From Pontibacter indicus (GTDB taxonomy: Bacteria; Bacteroidota; Bacteroidia; Cytophagales; Hymenobacteraceae): a DNA stretch of 64,000 nucleotides. This document shows positions 37,996-47,317 of this stretch, in pieces (the stretch's first letter is position 1; each line of letters begins with the position of its first letter). The stretch is taken from positions 434,001-498,000 of the forward strand of contig NZ_FTPP01000001.1 of NCBI RefSeq assembly GCF_900156345.1. Direction: 5' to 3'. A program made the position numbers and the translations under genes. The notes below the pieces were generated by a model. The model was not told the origin of the DNA and searched no databases. It saw only the letters and a program-made list of their open reading frames with translations.

Positions 37996-38622
37996 TTAAT
38001 TCAGTTCTGCCAGTTCACGGTTTAAATTCGCTTTCGCATAGCTTTCAAATTCCTCCTGAAAAACAGCTGTTTTGTAAATGTGTTTTTGTGATAAGAAATG
38101 CTGCAGTACTTTTCGCCTACCGGATTTGTAGACAAGGTCGGGGTACATGCTGTATTCTTTGCGTACACCCTGGCTATACTTGTCATATCGCTCTTTATCA
38201 GAACCAAGTATGGCCAGATCCAGATCGAGCAGCAGGTTTGTTAGAAGATCTTCAGTTGCCTGATGCGACTTGGTTGCTATGATCATTTCCTTCACTTTCA
38301 GGATCGTGTGTTCAGGTATACCAAGCCTGTTTAACCGAACCTGGGCAAGTGTAGCACTTTGCTCTTCGTTATCGGAGCGTGTGGCCTCGTAAACCACGTC
38401 GTGGAAGAAGATGGCAAAAAGCAGAAGGTCGAACGCTGAACCGTCCACTTTATACCTGTCACCCAACTCTAGCATGTAAGCGATGTGCTCGAGGTTGTGG
38501 TAGTGCCGGTCTTTCGCGGTATAGGCCTTTTCCAGTTCCTCCCACAATTGCCCGATCAAGGCTTCGTCTGTGCTGTACCTGCGGCAAAGCGTATCCCATG
38601 CTGATTTCACAAATGCTTCCAT
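37996..38622 (-). CDS. HD-domain phosphohydrolase-like protein
   Basis: A 208-residue cytoplasmic protein. The metal site is formed by His42 in RHYHNLEHI, the His74-Asp75 pair in FFHDVVYE, and a later Asp in LLLDLDLAILGS (about 132). This matches a predicted metal-dependent HD superfamily found singly in many bacteria, without a known substrate. Its start codon touches the anti-sigma factor stop with no gap, and the sigma gene overlaps the anti-sigma gene. It is therefore the third gene of that operon, and may act in the same response, possibly on a nucleotide. Confidence 0.85.
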   Translation of the reverse strand: MEAFVKSAWDTLCRRYSTDEALIGQLWEELEKAYTAKDRHYHNLEHIAYMLELGDRYKVDGSAFDLLLFAIFFHDVVYEATRSDNEEQSATLAQVRLNRLGIPEHTILKVKEMIIATKSHQATEDLLTNLLLDLDLAILGSDKERYDKYSQGVRKEYSMYPDLVYKSGRRKVLQHFLSQKHIYKTAVFQEEFESYAKANLNRELAELN

Positions 38623-39975
38623 CTAGTTCCCCTTTTCAGGCCTGAAGCGTACGATTATTCTGACTTTCTGCTCAATCTTGTGACCGCCCTGTGTAGCCGG
38701 TTGCCATTTCGGACCTTGAGCTACCAGGCGCATGGCTTCGTCGTCGCAGGGCTCACAAAGGCCACGCACCACTTCCAGGTTTTCCAGCGAGCCGTCCGTC
38801 ATAACAGTTGCCCGAATCACAACGCGCCCCCTGAGCATGTCAGAGGTATAGCGCAAACTGTCAGCCAGGTACTGACGATACGCCTTGAGGCCGTCAGCAG
38901 GCCTGGCCGCTACAACCGGAGCAGGGGAGGAACTGTGCTGACGCGTCACCACTACTTCGCTCAAAGACTTCGTATCCAGGGCCAGATCCATGGTAATCGG
39001 GTTGGTACCTGCATATACCCCTTTTTCTCTTGTCTGGTAACCAATGTAACGGAAAACTAAAGTCGCTTTATCATCCGGCAAGGTCAGTACAAAGTTGCCC
39101 TGCGCATCCGTTGCCACGCCATGCTGCGTGCCCTTCACCACCACCGAAACGCCCGGCAGCGGCGTGCCGTCCTGGTCCACTACCTGCCCCTGCACCTGAT
39201 TGGTACCCAGTGCTTTGTTTCGCTGCACCTGCACGCCGGCCACGCGCCCTCGCAAGGCTTTGGGCATTGACGTACTTTCTGGCTGCAGGCTGAGGTGCTG
39301 TGGTGCAGCCGGTACCGTTACTTCCGCTAGCTTATCTGTTTGAGCTATCAAAGGTTTTTCAGGTATGGCCTCCGTCAGATCAGCCACCGCTACTTCAACT
39401 TCCACTTCTTCTATTTCATCAGCGAGCACGATTGCTTCTTCGCCAACAGCGGGACTTCTGCGTGCCCGTGGGGAAGGGAGCAGTCGGGGTTTGGTGACAG
39501 CAGCCATCTGCTCTGGGCGCACCGTATCGGGTATCGCATCAGCTATAGTTTCAGGTATAGCCGATGCCGGTTTTTCGCCGAGGTCCATCGCTTCCTGAAT
39601 CGCCTGTTCCTGCTGGGCAGCTATACCTTGCTGTTCGCGCACCTGCTGGTAATTGTAGTAGAAGACCGCCACCGAAGAGAGCAATACCAGCACGACGGCT
39701 GCGGCTACTTTCCAATCTGGCAGGTATAGGTTTTTGCGCTGCTGACTTTTGGCCGCGATGTGCCGGTTGATGTCCCGCACATCGTTTTCGGTTTGAGCGG
39801 CATCCGACACCTGAAGCCCCTCCAATGCATCCGCACACAGGTCACAGTCCAGCAGGTGGCGCTCCAGCTGGTGGTGCAGGGCATCGGGCAAGGTGCCGTC
39901 ATGGTACTGCTCCAGCAGTTCCACGGAAGGGTGGTCGCCCGGCTCCCAAAGGATATGTCGGCTATCTGGCTGCAT
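38623..39975 (-). CDS. Anti-sigma factor with CarboxypepD-like and TonB-like domains
   Basis: A 450-residue single-pass membrane protein. The cytoplasmic part has a zinc-finger-like H-x3-C-x2-C (His40, Cys44, Cys47), as in ZAS anti-sigma factors. The membrane helix is at about 90-107. An acidic, proline-rich periplasmic linker (115-235) follows. Then come a LRGRVAGVQV motif (241-250) that recalls the SusC plug, a CarboxypepD_reg-like beta domain (258-345, PLPGVSVVVKG, ATLVFRYIGY) and a C-terminal TonB-like domain (about 370-446, RGRVVIRATVMTDGSLEN). It overlaps the sigma gene by 14 bases. It probably releases the sigma factor on an envelope signal. The domain mix is unusual. Confidence 0.85.
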   Translation of the reverse strand: MQPDSRHILWEPGDHPSVELLEQYHDGTLPDALHHQLERHLLDCDLCADALEGLQVSDAAQTENDVRDINRHIAAKSQQRKNLYLPDWKVAAAVVLVLLSSVAVFYYNYQQVREQQGIAAQQEQAIQEAMDLGEKPASAIPETIADAIPDTVRPEQMAAVTKPRLLPSPRARRSPAVGEEAIVLADEIEEVEVEVAVADLTEAIPEKPLIAQTDKLAEVTVPAAPQHLSLQPESTSMPKALRGRVAGVQVQRNKALGTNQVQGQVVDQDGTPLPGVSVVVKGTQHGVATDAQGNFVLTLPDDKATLVFRYIGYQTREKGVYAGTNPITMDLALDTKSLSEVVVTRQHSSSPAPVVAARPADGLKAYRQYLADSLRYTSDMLRGRVVIRATVMTDGSLENLEVVRGLCEPCDDEAMRLVAQGPKWQPATQGGHKIEQKVRIIVRFRPEKGN

Positions 39976-40561
39976 GGTTTTTCTCCAGGATGATTTTCAG
40001 GTTTCGCTTTCCGTTCTGGATGTAGCTTTTCACTTTGCTCAGGTCGCAACCCGTGAGGGCGCTGATCTCTTTGTAACTCTTTTGTTGCAGGTAAAACAAC
40101 TCGACGCATTCCCGCTGCTGCGGTGGCAGCTCTTTCAGGGCTGCGTGCAAGGCCTGTTCCATCTTCTCAGATTCCTCTGCGTCGGTAGGATGCAGCGGCT
40201 CCACACTTTCCATAAGTGGCGGGGCATTATCTGAGAACGGTACCTTGTTTTTGTGTTTATTGGCGCGCAGCTGCATCAGGCAATAGTTGCGGGTGGTCAC
40301 GTGCAGCCAGCTCTTGAAATTACTCACCTCGTGCTGCAGCAGCGCTTTAGAAACATGCTCGAACAGCTGCATGGTGGCGTCCTTGCTTTCCTCCGGGTCC
40401 TGCAGGTATTTCTGGCAGACCAGGTATACGAGTTTGGAGTGCCGCTGAAACAATTCCCCCAGATGCTCCAGCTCGCACGTCTCCTTGTAAAGGCGCACCA
40501 GCTCCGCGTCGTCGGGCGGTGGCTTGGCGTTCGTAAAGAGCTTGATGAAGAATGGGAGCAT
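39962..40561 (-). CDS. ECF-type RNA polymerase sigma factor
   Basis: A 199-residue sigma-70-family regulator. Region 2 spans about 33-100 (LVYLVCQKYLQDPEESKDATMQLFE, SWLHVTTRNYCLMQLR). Region 4 spans about 140-190 (ALKELPPQQRECVELFYLQQKSYKEIS and a helix-turn-helix). The frame is open for 87 more bases upstream, but ATG at 40561 matches family length. The anti-sigma gene overlaps its end by 14 bases. It is divergent from a VWA protein gene that carries the same CarboxypepD-like module as the anti-sigma, which makes that gene a likely target. Confidence 0.93.
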   Translation of the reverse strand: MLPFFIKLFTNAKPPPDDAELVRLYKETCELEHLGELFQRHSKLVYLVCQKYLQDPEESKDATMQLFEHVSKALLQHEVSNFKSWLHVTTRNYCLMQLRANKHKNKVPFSDNAPPLMESVEPLHPTDAEESEKMEQALHAALKELPPQQRECVELFYLQQKSYKEISALTGCDLSKVKSYIQNGKRNLKIILEKNHAAR

Positions 40562-40660
40562 GTGCCGGAATTGATTTTCTAAAGAAAAGAAAAATATTCC
40601 TAAATTTTTATGGAAAGCCTGTGGAGGTGGCATCATGCGGGAAACCAAAACATAAAAGCC

Positions 40661-42532
40661 ATGAAAAAGAACCTTTACCTGCTTTTAGCCCTGCTACTGT
40701 TCGGGCTGACAGCAACCGCGCAGAGTCGCACCATCACCGGAACTGTAACCGACGCCGGTGCCGGCAATCCATTGCCTGGCGTAAGCATCATCATCAAAGG
40801 AACATCAAAGGGTATCTCCACTGACCAACACGGCAAGTACAGTTTAGCTATACCTAACGACAAGGCCACGCTTGTTTTTCGCTATATCGGTTACAAGACC
40901 CAGGAACTTAAGGCGGGTAAGCAGGATGTGTTGGATGTGAAGCTGCAACTGGATACCCACACGCTGCATGAAGTGGTTGTGGTGGAGCAAAGTATGTCCC
41001 GCGCAGTAGCCGGTAAGGTGGCGGGAGTTTTCTCAAGGAGAGATGCGGCACAAAACATAACCTATGGGCCAGCGCCTATTTTCGATGCTGCTCCTATGGT
41101 GCACAATACTGAGAACTACGACTTCATCAAAGAAAGCTCGTTTCTGGATGCACAGAAAAATCCGCTTTCCACTTTTTCCATCGACGTCGATAATGCCTCT
41201 TACAGCAACGTGCGCCGTTTCCTGAACCAGGGGCAACGGCCACCAGCGGATGCCGTGCGCATTGAGGAAATGGTGAACTATTTCAACTACGACTATCCGC
41301 AACCCACCGACGATGCCCCTTTTTCTGTCACGACCGAACTCTCCGCTTGCCCTTGGAACAAGGACAATCAGCTGTTGCACATCGGCCTGCAGGGCAAGCG
41401 TGTGCCAACAGACAAACTTCCACCTTCTAACCTGGTTTTCCTGATCGATGTGTCCGGCTCCATGTTCTCGCCTGACAAACTACCGCTCGTGAAAGCCGGT
41501 CTGAAACTGCTGGTGGAAGAGCTTCGTCCGCAGGACAAGGTATCGATGGTAGTGTATGCCGGTGCGGCGGGACTGGTACTGCCCTCCACCTCCGGAAAGG
41601 ATAAGAAGAAAATCATCGAGGCTTTGGACCAGTTGGAGGCAGGTGGTTCTACGGCCGGTGGCGCAGGCATCAACCTGGCTTATAAGGTAGCGGAAGATAA
41701 CTTTATGAAAGGTGGCAACAACCGGGTGATCCTGGCATCGGATGGCGACTTCAATGTGGGTGTGAGCAGCGACAGCGAATTGCAGCGCCTGATCGAGAAA
41801 AAACGCGAGACGGGTGTATTCCTGACCGTGCTGGGCTTCGGCACCGGCAACCTGAAAGACTCCCGCATGGAGCAACTGGCCAACAAAGGGAACGGCAACT
41901 ACGCTTATATCGACAACATCCGGGAAGCGCAGAAAGTGTTTGTGAACGAGTTCGGCGGCACACTTTTCACCATTGCCAAGGACGTGAAGCTACAGCTCGA
42001 GTTCAATCCGGCCAAAGTGAAAGCCTACCGCCTGATCGGCTACGAAAACCGCGCTCTGGCTAACGAAGAGTTCAACGACGACAAGAAAGATGCCGGCGAC
42101 ATGGGCTCCGGCCATACCGTCACGGCCCTTTATGAAATTGTGCCAACAGGAGCTACGTCTGATACGCAGGCGGGAACTGTAGATGCGCTGAAATACCAGA
42201 AAACCACCCTCGACCCGAAAGCAAAGAGCTCCGACGAGATGCTCACCATGAAACTGCGCTACAAAGAACCCGACGGCGAGACGAGCAGACTAATGACAAA
42301 AACGGTGAATAGTCAAGCTATACCTACGGACCAAACCTCTGACAATTTCCGCTTCTCTGCTGCAGTAGCGGCCTGCGGTATGCTCCTCCGCGACTCCGAG
42401 CACAAGGGCAATGCCTCTTTCCCTATGGTGCTGGATTTGGCGAAGAATGCCCGTGGGAAGGATGAAGAGGGGTATCGGATTGAGTTTGTTAATTTGGTGA
42501 AGTCGATGGGGTTGGTGAGTGATGGGAGGTAG
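40661..42532 (+). CDS. YfbK-type von Willebrand factor A protein with CarboxypepD-like domain
   Basis: A 623-residue exported protein. The signal peptide is 1-21 (LLLALLLFGLTATAQ). The CarboxypepD_reg-like domain spans 24-108 (GTVTDAGAGNPLPGVSIIIK, ATLVFRYIGY). An AVAGKVAGVF motif (116-123) follows, then a YfbK N-terminal region (NPLSTFSIDVDNASYSNVRRF, about 167-187). The VWA domain has the MIDAS motif DVSGS (263-267), and the C-terminal region corresponds to DUF3520 (EMLTMKLRYKEPDGE). The VWA domain binds a metal and probably a partner protein in the periplasm or at the surface. It is divergent from the ECF sigma/anti-sigma operon with a 99-base shared promoter region. The frame is open upstream, but ATG at 40661 starts the signal peptide. 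Confidence 0.9.
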   Translation: MKKNLYLLLALLLFGLTATAQSRTITGTVTDAGAGNPLPGVSIIIKGTSKGISTDQHGKYSLAIPNDKATLVFRYIGYKTQELKAGKQDVLDVKLQLDTHTLHEVVVVEQSMSRAVAGKVAGVFSRRDAAQNITYGPAPIFDAAPMVHNTENYDFIKESSFLDAQKNPLSTFSIDVDNASYSNVRRFLNQGQRPPADAVRIEEMVNYFNYDYPQPTDDAPFSVTTELSACPWNKDNQLLHIGLQGKRVPTDKLPPSNLVFLIDVSGSMFSPDKLPLVKAGLKLLVEELRPQDKVSMVVYAGAAGLVLPSTSGKDKKKIIEALDQLEAGGSTAGGAGINLAYKVAEDNFMKGGNNRVILASDGDFNVGVSSDSELQRLIEKKRETGVFLTVLGFGTGNLKDSRMEQLANKGNGNYAYIDNIREAQKVFVNEFGGTLFTIAKDVKLQLEFNPAKVKAYRLIGYENRALANEEFNDDKKDAGDMGSGHTVTALYEIVPTGATSDTQAGTVDALKYQKTTLDPKAKSSDEMLTMKLRYKEPDGETSRLMTKTVNSQAIPTDQTSDNFRFSAAVAACGMLLRDSEHKGNASFPMVLDLAKNARGKDEEGYRIEFVNLVKSMGLVSDGR

Positions 42533-42540
42533 TTGCTTTT

Positions 42541-42586
42541 AGCAAAAGAAACGGGAAGTAGTTCGCTGCTTCCTGCTTCTTTTGCT
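42541..42586 (+). terminator. Hairpin after the VWA gene, possible terminator
   Basis: AGCAAAAGAA (42541-42550) pairs with TTCTTTTGCT (42577-42586). Inside, CGGGAAG-AG matches CT-CTTCC-G imperfectly. It lies 8 bases after the stop and has no strong T run. Confidence 0.55.
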
Positions 42587-42710
42587 CAATTAAGTGAGGT
42601 TGTAGTGAGATCTTCTTCGCTCTTGTCTGCTATCGTAAGGCCTCTGGTTTTGTGTAACCTATACGTATACCTCGCGTCGCTTCTGGCATGCTATACCCTA
42701 AGTTGAATAG

Positions 42711-42820
42711 TTTCATAGCTTGGCCTGTCCGGCCGGGACCTACTTTTTGTCTTGACACAAAAAGTAGGCAAAAAAGTCAAGACCCTCCAAACTCGCTGAC
42801 CGCTCAAACAGTGGAGTGTC
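42711..42820. repeat. Structured repeat element, copy A
   Basis: After TTTCATAGCTTG comes hairpin P1, CCTACTTTTT (42739-42748) with AAAAAGTAGG (42759-42768). Its loop GTCTTGAC (42749-42756) is the exact complement of GTCAAGAC (42776-42783). Hairpin P2 pairs 42781-42789 with 42812-42820 (8 of 9 bp). The P2 loop contains ACTCGCTGACCGCTCAAACA, identical in copy B at 52.2 kb, while the stems differ but still pair. A GC-rich GGCC-GGCC hairpin lies just upstream of P1. Confidence 0.8.
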
Positions 42821-42961
42821 GTTTGATGCACTTTGCACAGGTGATCTGTTACATAGTTGAAAGGGGCAAGGATGTCTTTCGATGCGTGCCAGTGATCAGT
42901 GATATTCATATAATAAAACAAATTATGGCTCTTATACCTTGAAATTGGCAACGGCATAATT

Positions 42962-43183
42962 CCCCTCTTGAGAGGGGCAGGGGTGTGTAAAGCAAGCGAG
43001 TGTACAGCTTGCTACAACGCCTATACCTTGGAGTAGCAGTTTCAGGTTCAACGCCTTGGTAAGGAAGGGTTAGGGGTGGTTCGACCCGGTATAACAACAC
43101 GGGAGCTAAAAGCCCTATACCTGAGAAAATGACTGTGGACAAGAGTCCCCCTTCGAAGGGGGTAGGGGGATGTTAATCGTGCA
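42962..43183. repeat. Cluster of three REP-like G-rich hairpins
   Basis: Unit 1 (42962-42987) is a CCCCTC/GAGGGG hairpin with a TTGA loop and a CAGGGGTGTG tail. Unit 2 (43052-43100) has CGCCTT/AAGG, then GGGTTAGGGGTGGTT and GACCCGGTATA. Unit 3 (43147-43183) is the palindrome CCCCCTTCGAAGGGGG with tail TAGGGGG and AATCGTGCA. The same units in other order are at 52.36-52.67 kb, and one is at 47.2 kb. The spacer 42533-43244 has no gene. Confidence 0.75.
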
Positions 43184-43244
43184 CCGAAATCCTGTTAATT
43201 GTTTAATCCTGTAAATCCTTGGGGTAGGGGCCCTATATATAGAA

Positions 43245-43871
43245 TCAGACAACCTTCCGCACCACCCAAGTCGTCATGGTGCGTTCTTGCTCTACCAACA
43301 CTGTCTTTAAAGGCTCAAGCCTTGCAAAACCCAGCTCCTTTTCCAATTCTACCACCAGCTTTTCATCCGCCAGAAACCAGACCGGACCATGTGACATCCG
43401 GTAAAACCGGCCCTCTACCTGCTGCAGCTTTCCCTCCAGCCCGATCGTGGTGCTGAATCGGGCGAAGAGCATACCACCCGGCTTGAGTACGCGCCACAGT
43501 TCCCGGACGATACCGTTGAAATGTTCCTCGCTACGGGCGAAATGCAAAACAGCACTGCAAAGCACCACGTCGAATTGAGCATCCTCAAAAGGCAGCGCAT
43601 CTAAATCGGCTACCACAAAGTTGCGGGCAGGCAGGTTAGGAGCCAGCTCAGAAGCCAGATTCCTAACTTTATCGATGGCTTCTGCCGAAAGATCAGCTCC
43701 GTATACCTTTACACCGGCCTGCAACAGGTAGTGTAAGTTTCGGCCAGCTCCACAACCAGCATCCAAGAGCTTCATTCCTCTCTGGATTCGGCCTTTGAGC
43801 AACTGGTCGAACAGGTAGATGTCGATGTCGCCGAACTGGGCGGGGAGGGAGCTGAGCGGGATGTGAAACAT
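43245..43871 (-). CDS. Class I SAM-dependent methyltransferase
   Basis: A 208-residue methyltransferase. Motif I LLDAGCGAGRNLHYL is at 35-49. Further motifs are YGADLSAEAI, VVADLDALPFEDAQFDVVLC (motifs II/III) and LWRVLKPGGMLFARF. This is the Methyltransf_11 pattern of UbiE-like enzymes acting on small molecules. The frame continues open upstream through hutU, but this is a shadow: the ATG at 43871 gives the standard protein start. It is divergent from hutU with about 120 bases between them. Its substrate is unknown. Confidence 0.85.
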   Translation of the reverse strand: MFHIPLSSLPAQFGDIDIYLFDQLLKGRIQRGMKLLDAGCGAGRNLHYLLQAGVKVYGADLSAEAIDKVRNLASELAPNLPARNFVVADLDALPFEDAQFDVVLCSAVLHFARSEEHFNGIVRELWRVLKPGGMLFARFSTTIGLEGKLQQVEGRFYRMSHGPVWFLADEKLVVELEKELGFARLEPLKTVLVEQERTMTTWVVRKVV

Positions 43872-43991
43872 GGTACTGTTGTTCAGACAATGGTATAGGA
43901 CTAGCTGTGAGGCTGAAATTAAGCATGATTTTCCTATCCTTTCTCCTTTATTTTTAAGAATATTGAACAGGATTTTACCATATAAGCAACT

Positions 43992-45704
43992 ATGAATAAC
44001 GCTACTGCCACCCAAACTGTGAAGCGCTCCGGACTCTCTGTGAGTGAGTTTATCCAGAAATACGCCAATCACCCCACCTATATTCCGCCAACCGGTCCCG
44101 AACTGAATGCCAAAAACTGGCAGTCGGAGGCTGCCCTGCGCATGTTCCTCAACAACCTCACCGACGAAGTGGCCGAAGACCCGAGCCGACTGGTGGTATA
44201 CGGAGGTATAGGCCAGGCGGCGCGTACGGTGGCAGATGCCCAGAAGATCATCGAAGTGCTGCTGAATCTGGAGGAAGACGAAAGTCTGCTCGTGCAGTCC
44301 GGCAAGCCGGTGGGCAAGGTGCGCACGCATGCCGAGGCACCGCGTGTGCTTATCGCCAATTCCAACCTGGTACCGCACTGGGCTACCTGGGAGCACTTCA
44401 ACGAGCTGCGCGAACGCGGTCTGATGATGTACGGACAGATGACGGCCGGTAGCTGGATCTACATTGGTACGCAGGGCATTCTGCAGGGTACGTACGAGAC
44501 CTTTGCGGCCTGTGGCAGAATTCACTTCAACGATGACCTGCGCCACAAGCTGCTCGTAACAGGCGGACTTGGTGGTATGGGCGGCGCACAGCCTTTGGCG
44601 GCCACTATCGCCGGTGCTACTTTCCTGGGCGTAGACGTGGACCCGGAGCGTATCAAAAAAAGACTCGAGACCCGCTACATCGATAAAATGACCTACGATT
44701 ACGAGGAGGCCAAACGCTGGGCATTGGAGGCCAAAGAAAAAGGCGAAGCCATCTCCATTGGACTGGTAGGCGACATTGGCGACGTGCTGGAGAAACTGAT
44801 CAACGACAACATCACCCCCGAAATTCTCACTGACCAAACTTCTGCTCACGACCCGATAAACGGCTATGTGCCCAACGGCCTGACGCTGGAAGATGCGAAA
44901 GAATTGCGTGAGCGTGATCCGAAGGAGTACAAGGCCCGCTCACTCAAGAGCATGGCCCGCCACGTGGGCTTTATGCTGGAGTTGCAGCGCCGCGGCAGCC
45001 GCACCTTCGACTATGGCAACAACCTGCGTGAGTTTGCCCAGCAGGGTGGCGAGCCGAACGCCTTCAACATACCTGGTTTCGTGCCGGAGTACATGCGCCC
45101 GCTTTTCTGCGAAGGCAAAGGTCCTTTCCGTTGGGCAGCTCTTTCCGGCGACCCGGAGGATATCCGCGTGACAGATGAAGCCCTGAAAGAACTTTTCCCG
45201 GAGAACTCGCACATGATCAAGTGGCTGGATGAGGCCGAAGAGAAAGTGGCTTTCCAGGGACTGCCATGCCGCATTTGCTGGCTGGGTATGGGCGAGCGCG
45301 AGAAAGCCGGTCTTATGTTCAACCAACTCGTACGCGAAGGCAAGGTAAAAGCCCCGATCGTCATTGGCCGCGACCACCTCGACTGTGGCTCTGTGGCCTC
45401 GCCTTACCGCGAGACGGAAGGGATGCTCGACGGCTCCGATGCGGTATCGGATTGGCCGCTGCTCAACCTGATGTCCAACACGGCGGGTGGCGCCACCTGG
45501 GTATCGTTCCACCACGGAGGCGGTGTAGGGATTGGGTACTCGCAACATGCCGGAATGGTGATCCTGGCTGACGGTACCGAGCGTGCCGACCGCTGCCTGA
45601 GCCGCGTGCTGCACAACGACCCGGCCATGGGCATCTTCCGCCATGCCGATGCCGGTTACGAAACCGCGCAGCAGAATGCGGAGAAGTTCGGCTTGAAGCT
45701 GTAA
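43992..45704 (+). CDS. hutU: Urocanate hydratase
   Basis: The 570-residue NAD-dependent enzyme converts urocanate to imidazolonepropionate, the second step of histidine degradation. Recognisable blocks are [19 protein letters not shown], the NAD-binding [13 protein letters not shown] (about 192-204), SYTSAHD-like [27 protein letters not shown] with the conserved Cys, and [13 protein letters not shown]. The length is normal for Bacteroidota. It is followed by hutI and hutG on the same strand with spacers of about 180 and 190 bases that contain repeats, so they may not all share one transcript. Confidence 0.97.
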   Translation: MNNATATQTVKRSGLSVSEFIQKYANHPTYIPPTGPELNAKNWQSEAALRMFLNNLTDEVAEDPSRLVVYGGIGQAARTVADAQKIIEVLLNLEEDESLLVQSGKPVGKVRTHAEAPRVLIANSNLVPHWATWEHFNELRERGLMMYGQMTAGSWIYIGTQGILQGTYETFAACGRIHFNDDLRHKLLVTGGLGGMGGAQPLAATIAGATFLGVDVDPERIKKRLETRYIDKMTYDYEEAKRWALEAKEKGEAISIGLVGDIGDVLEKLINDNITPEILTDQTSAHDPINGYVPNGLTLEDAKELRERDPKEYKARSLKSMARHVGFMLELQRRGSRTFDYGNNLREFAQQGGEPNAFNIPGFVPEYMRPLFCEGKGPFRWAALSGDPEDIRVTDEALKELFPENSHMIKWLDEAEEKVAFQGLPCRICWLGMGEREKAGLMFNQLVREGKVKAPIVIGRDHLDCGSVASPYRETEGMLDGSDAVSDWPLLNLMSNTAGGATWVSFHHGGGVGIGYSQHAGMVILADGTERADRCLSRVLHNDPAMGIFRHADAGYETAQQNAEKFGLKL

Positions 45705-45736
45705 CAATCTGCCTATTGAAGAATGGAAAATCATTG

Positions 45737-45816
45737 TTGTCATTTCGAACGCTACTGGGTAATCTAAGGAATCATTTAAAGCACTGCAGATTTCTCGCTG
45801 CCGTTCGAAATGGCAA
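45737..45816. repeat. Inverted repeat with TTGTCATTTCGAACG ends
   Basis: TTGTCATTTCGAACG (45737-45751) is mirrored by CGTTCGAAATGGCAA (45802-45816), 14 of 15 pairs. CAGATTTCTC lies in the right half. It has the same ends and core as 3131-3252. It sits between hutU and hutI. Confidence 0.75.
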
Positions 45817-45884
45817 TTAATTCGAAATGAAAGTTGATGTTGGAGGCAACACGAGCAAAAGTAAAGGATAATCCACACCAAACT

Positions 45885-47129
45885 ATGAAACACGAAACTT
45901 CACATACCTTAATCGGTCCTTTCTGTCAGGTGCTCACCATGGCCGGCCTGCCGGAAGTGGGGCCTATTGCTGACGAACAGCTGGAGGTCATTGAAAATGG
46001 GGGCGTGCTGATGTTTGAAGGACAGATTGTGCTGGTAGGGGATTACCAGAAGCTCCTGAACATAGCAAAAGAAGAGCAGTACACACTGCACAAAATTGAC
46101 CAGCCAATGGTACTGCTGCCGGGGCTGGTGGATGCGCACACCCACATCTGTTTTGCCGGCTCCCGCGCCAACGACTACGCTATGCGTGTGGCCGGAAAAT
46201 CATACCTGGAGATCGCCCGCAGCGGTGGCGGCATACTCGACAGCGTGCGTAAAACCCGCGAGGCTACTCTGGTGGAACTTGTGGAACTGCTTAAGAAACG
46301 CTGCGATCGCCATTTGGCAGAAGGCGTGACGACCTGCGAAGTGAAAAGCGGTTACGGCCTGACTACAGAAGAGGAAATCAAGATGCTGGAGGCGATTCAG
46401 CTTGTAAACAAGCATCATTCCCTGGAGCTTATACCTACCTGCCTGGCGGCCCACATGCGTCCACCGGAGCACACCGACTCGCGCCTATACCTGCTGGAGG
46501 TCCTCTCGCATCTACTGCCACAGATAAAGGAGCAGGGGCTGGCCAACCGGGTGGATATTTTCATCGAAGAAACGGCCTTCAACGAAGAGGAATCGCTGGA
46601 GTATTTGATAGCGGCTAAAGAGCTGGGCTTCGAAATTACGGTGCACGCCGACCAGTTCAGTACCGGCGGTAGCCGCATTGCAGCCGAAGCTGGGGCAATC
46701 AGCGCCGACCATTTAGAGGCGAGTGGTGAGGCGGAGATCGCTCTGATGAAACAATCCGGTGTGGTGGCGACTGTACTGCCGGGGGCATCGCTGGGTTTGG
46801 GTATGCACTATGCACCTGCCCGCAAAATGCTCGACGGCGGACTTTGTCTGGCCATCGCCACCGACTGGAACCCCGGTTCCGCTCCGATGGGGGATCTGTT
46901 GATGCAAGCCGCACTGCTGGGTGCCGCCGAAAAACTGACCGTGGCCGAGACGCTGGCTGGTATCACCGTTCGTGCCGCAAAAGCTCTTAATCTGACGGAC
47001 CGTGGCACCATTGAGAAAGGAAAACTGGCCGATTTAATCGCCTTCCCGACCGATAACTACAAAGAAATCCTCTACCAGCAAGGCAAACTGAAACCAGCCC
47101 AGGTATGGAAGCTGGGGATGGAGGTATAG
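45885..47129 (+). CDS. hutI: Imidazolonepropionase
   Basis: A 414-residue amidohydrolase that opens imidazolonepropionate to N-formimidoyl-glutamate, the third step of histidine degradation. The metal motif VDAHTHICFAGSRANDY is at about 78-94, typical of HutI. Further metal and substrate residues lie in VKSGYGLTTEEEIKML, TCLAAHMRPPEH, ITVHADQFS and IATDWNPGSAP. The frame is open 51 bases earlier, but the ATG at 45885 fits the family start. Its closest partners are hutU upstream and hutG downstream. Confidence 0.96.
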   Translation: MKHETSHTLIGPFCQVLTMAGLPEVGPIADEQLEVIENGGVLMFEGQIVLVGDYQKLLNIAKEEQYTLHKIDQPMVLLPGLVDAHTHICFAGSRANDYAMRVAGKSYLEIARSGGGILDSVRKTREATLVELVELLKKRCDRHLAEGVTTCEVKSGYGLTTEEEIKMLEAIQLVNKHHSLELIPTCLAAHMRPPEHTDSRLYLLEVLSHLLPQIKEQGLANRVDIFIEETAFNEEESLEYLIAAKELGFEITVHADQFSTGGSRIAAEAGAISADHLEASGEAEIALMKQSGVVATVLPGASLGLGMHYAPARKMLDGGLCLAIATDWNPGSAPMGDLLMQAALLGAAEKLTVAETLAGITVRAAKALNLTDRGTIEKGKLADLIAFPTDNYKEILYQQGKLKPAQVWKLGMEV

Positions 47130-47234
47130 CGTATAGCTATACCTAAGCTCGTCTTGTGGTGCTACCGGGTTAGGTATAGCACTGATAAAAATACTCAGTT
47201 CGTACCTCAAGAGGGAAATATCTACTTTGGAATT

Positions 47235-47312
47235 CCCATCTTGAGAGGGGCAGGGGTGTGTCAATCGTGCATCAAACAACCAACAATTTAACCATCAACA
47301 ATTCAACCATAA
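47235..47312. repeat. REP-like unit joined to a CAACAATTT word array
   Basis: A REP-like unit (47235-47260) of the same type as 42962-42987, with one stem mismatch, is followed by TCAATCGTGCA, then by CAACAATTTAACCATC words (47278-47310) up to the hutG start. The first 40 bases are nearly identical to 52541-52581. Confidence 0.78.
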
Positions 47313-47317
47313 ATCAC

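Noticed and set aside
42600..42960. tRNA or known riboswitch in the 42.7 kb spacer
   Set aside because: No acceptor/T-loop pattern (GGTTCRANTCC) and no recognised riboswitch core; the folding is explained by the two-hairpin element instead.
43872..44849. Long minus-strand open frame extending the methyltransferase through hutU
   Set aside because: It is antisense to the well-supported hutU gene, has no domain, and the methyltransferase has a normal start at 43871.
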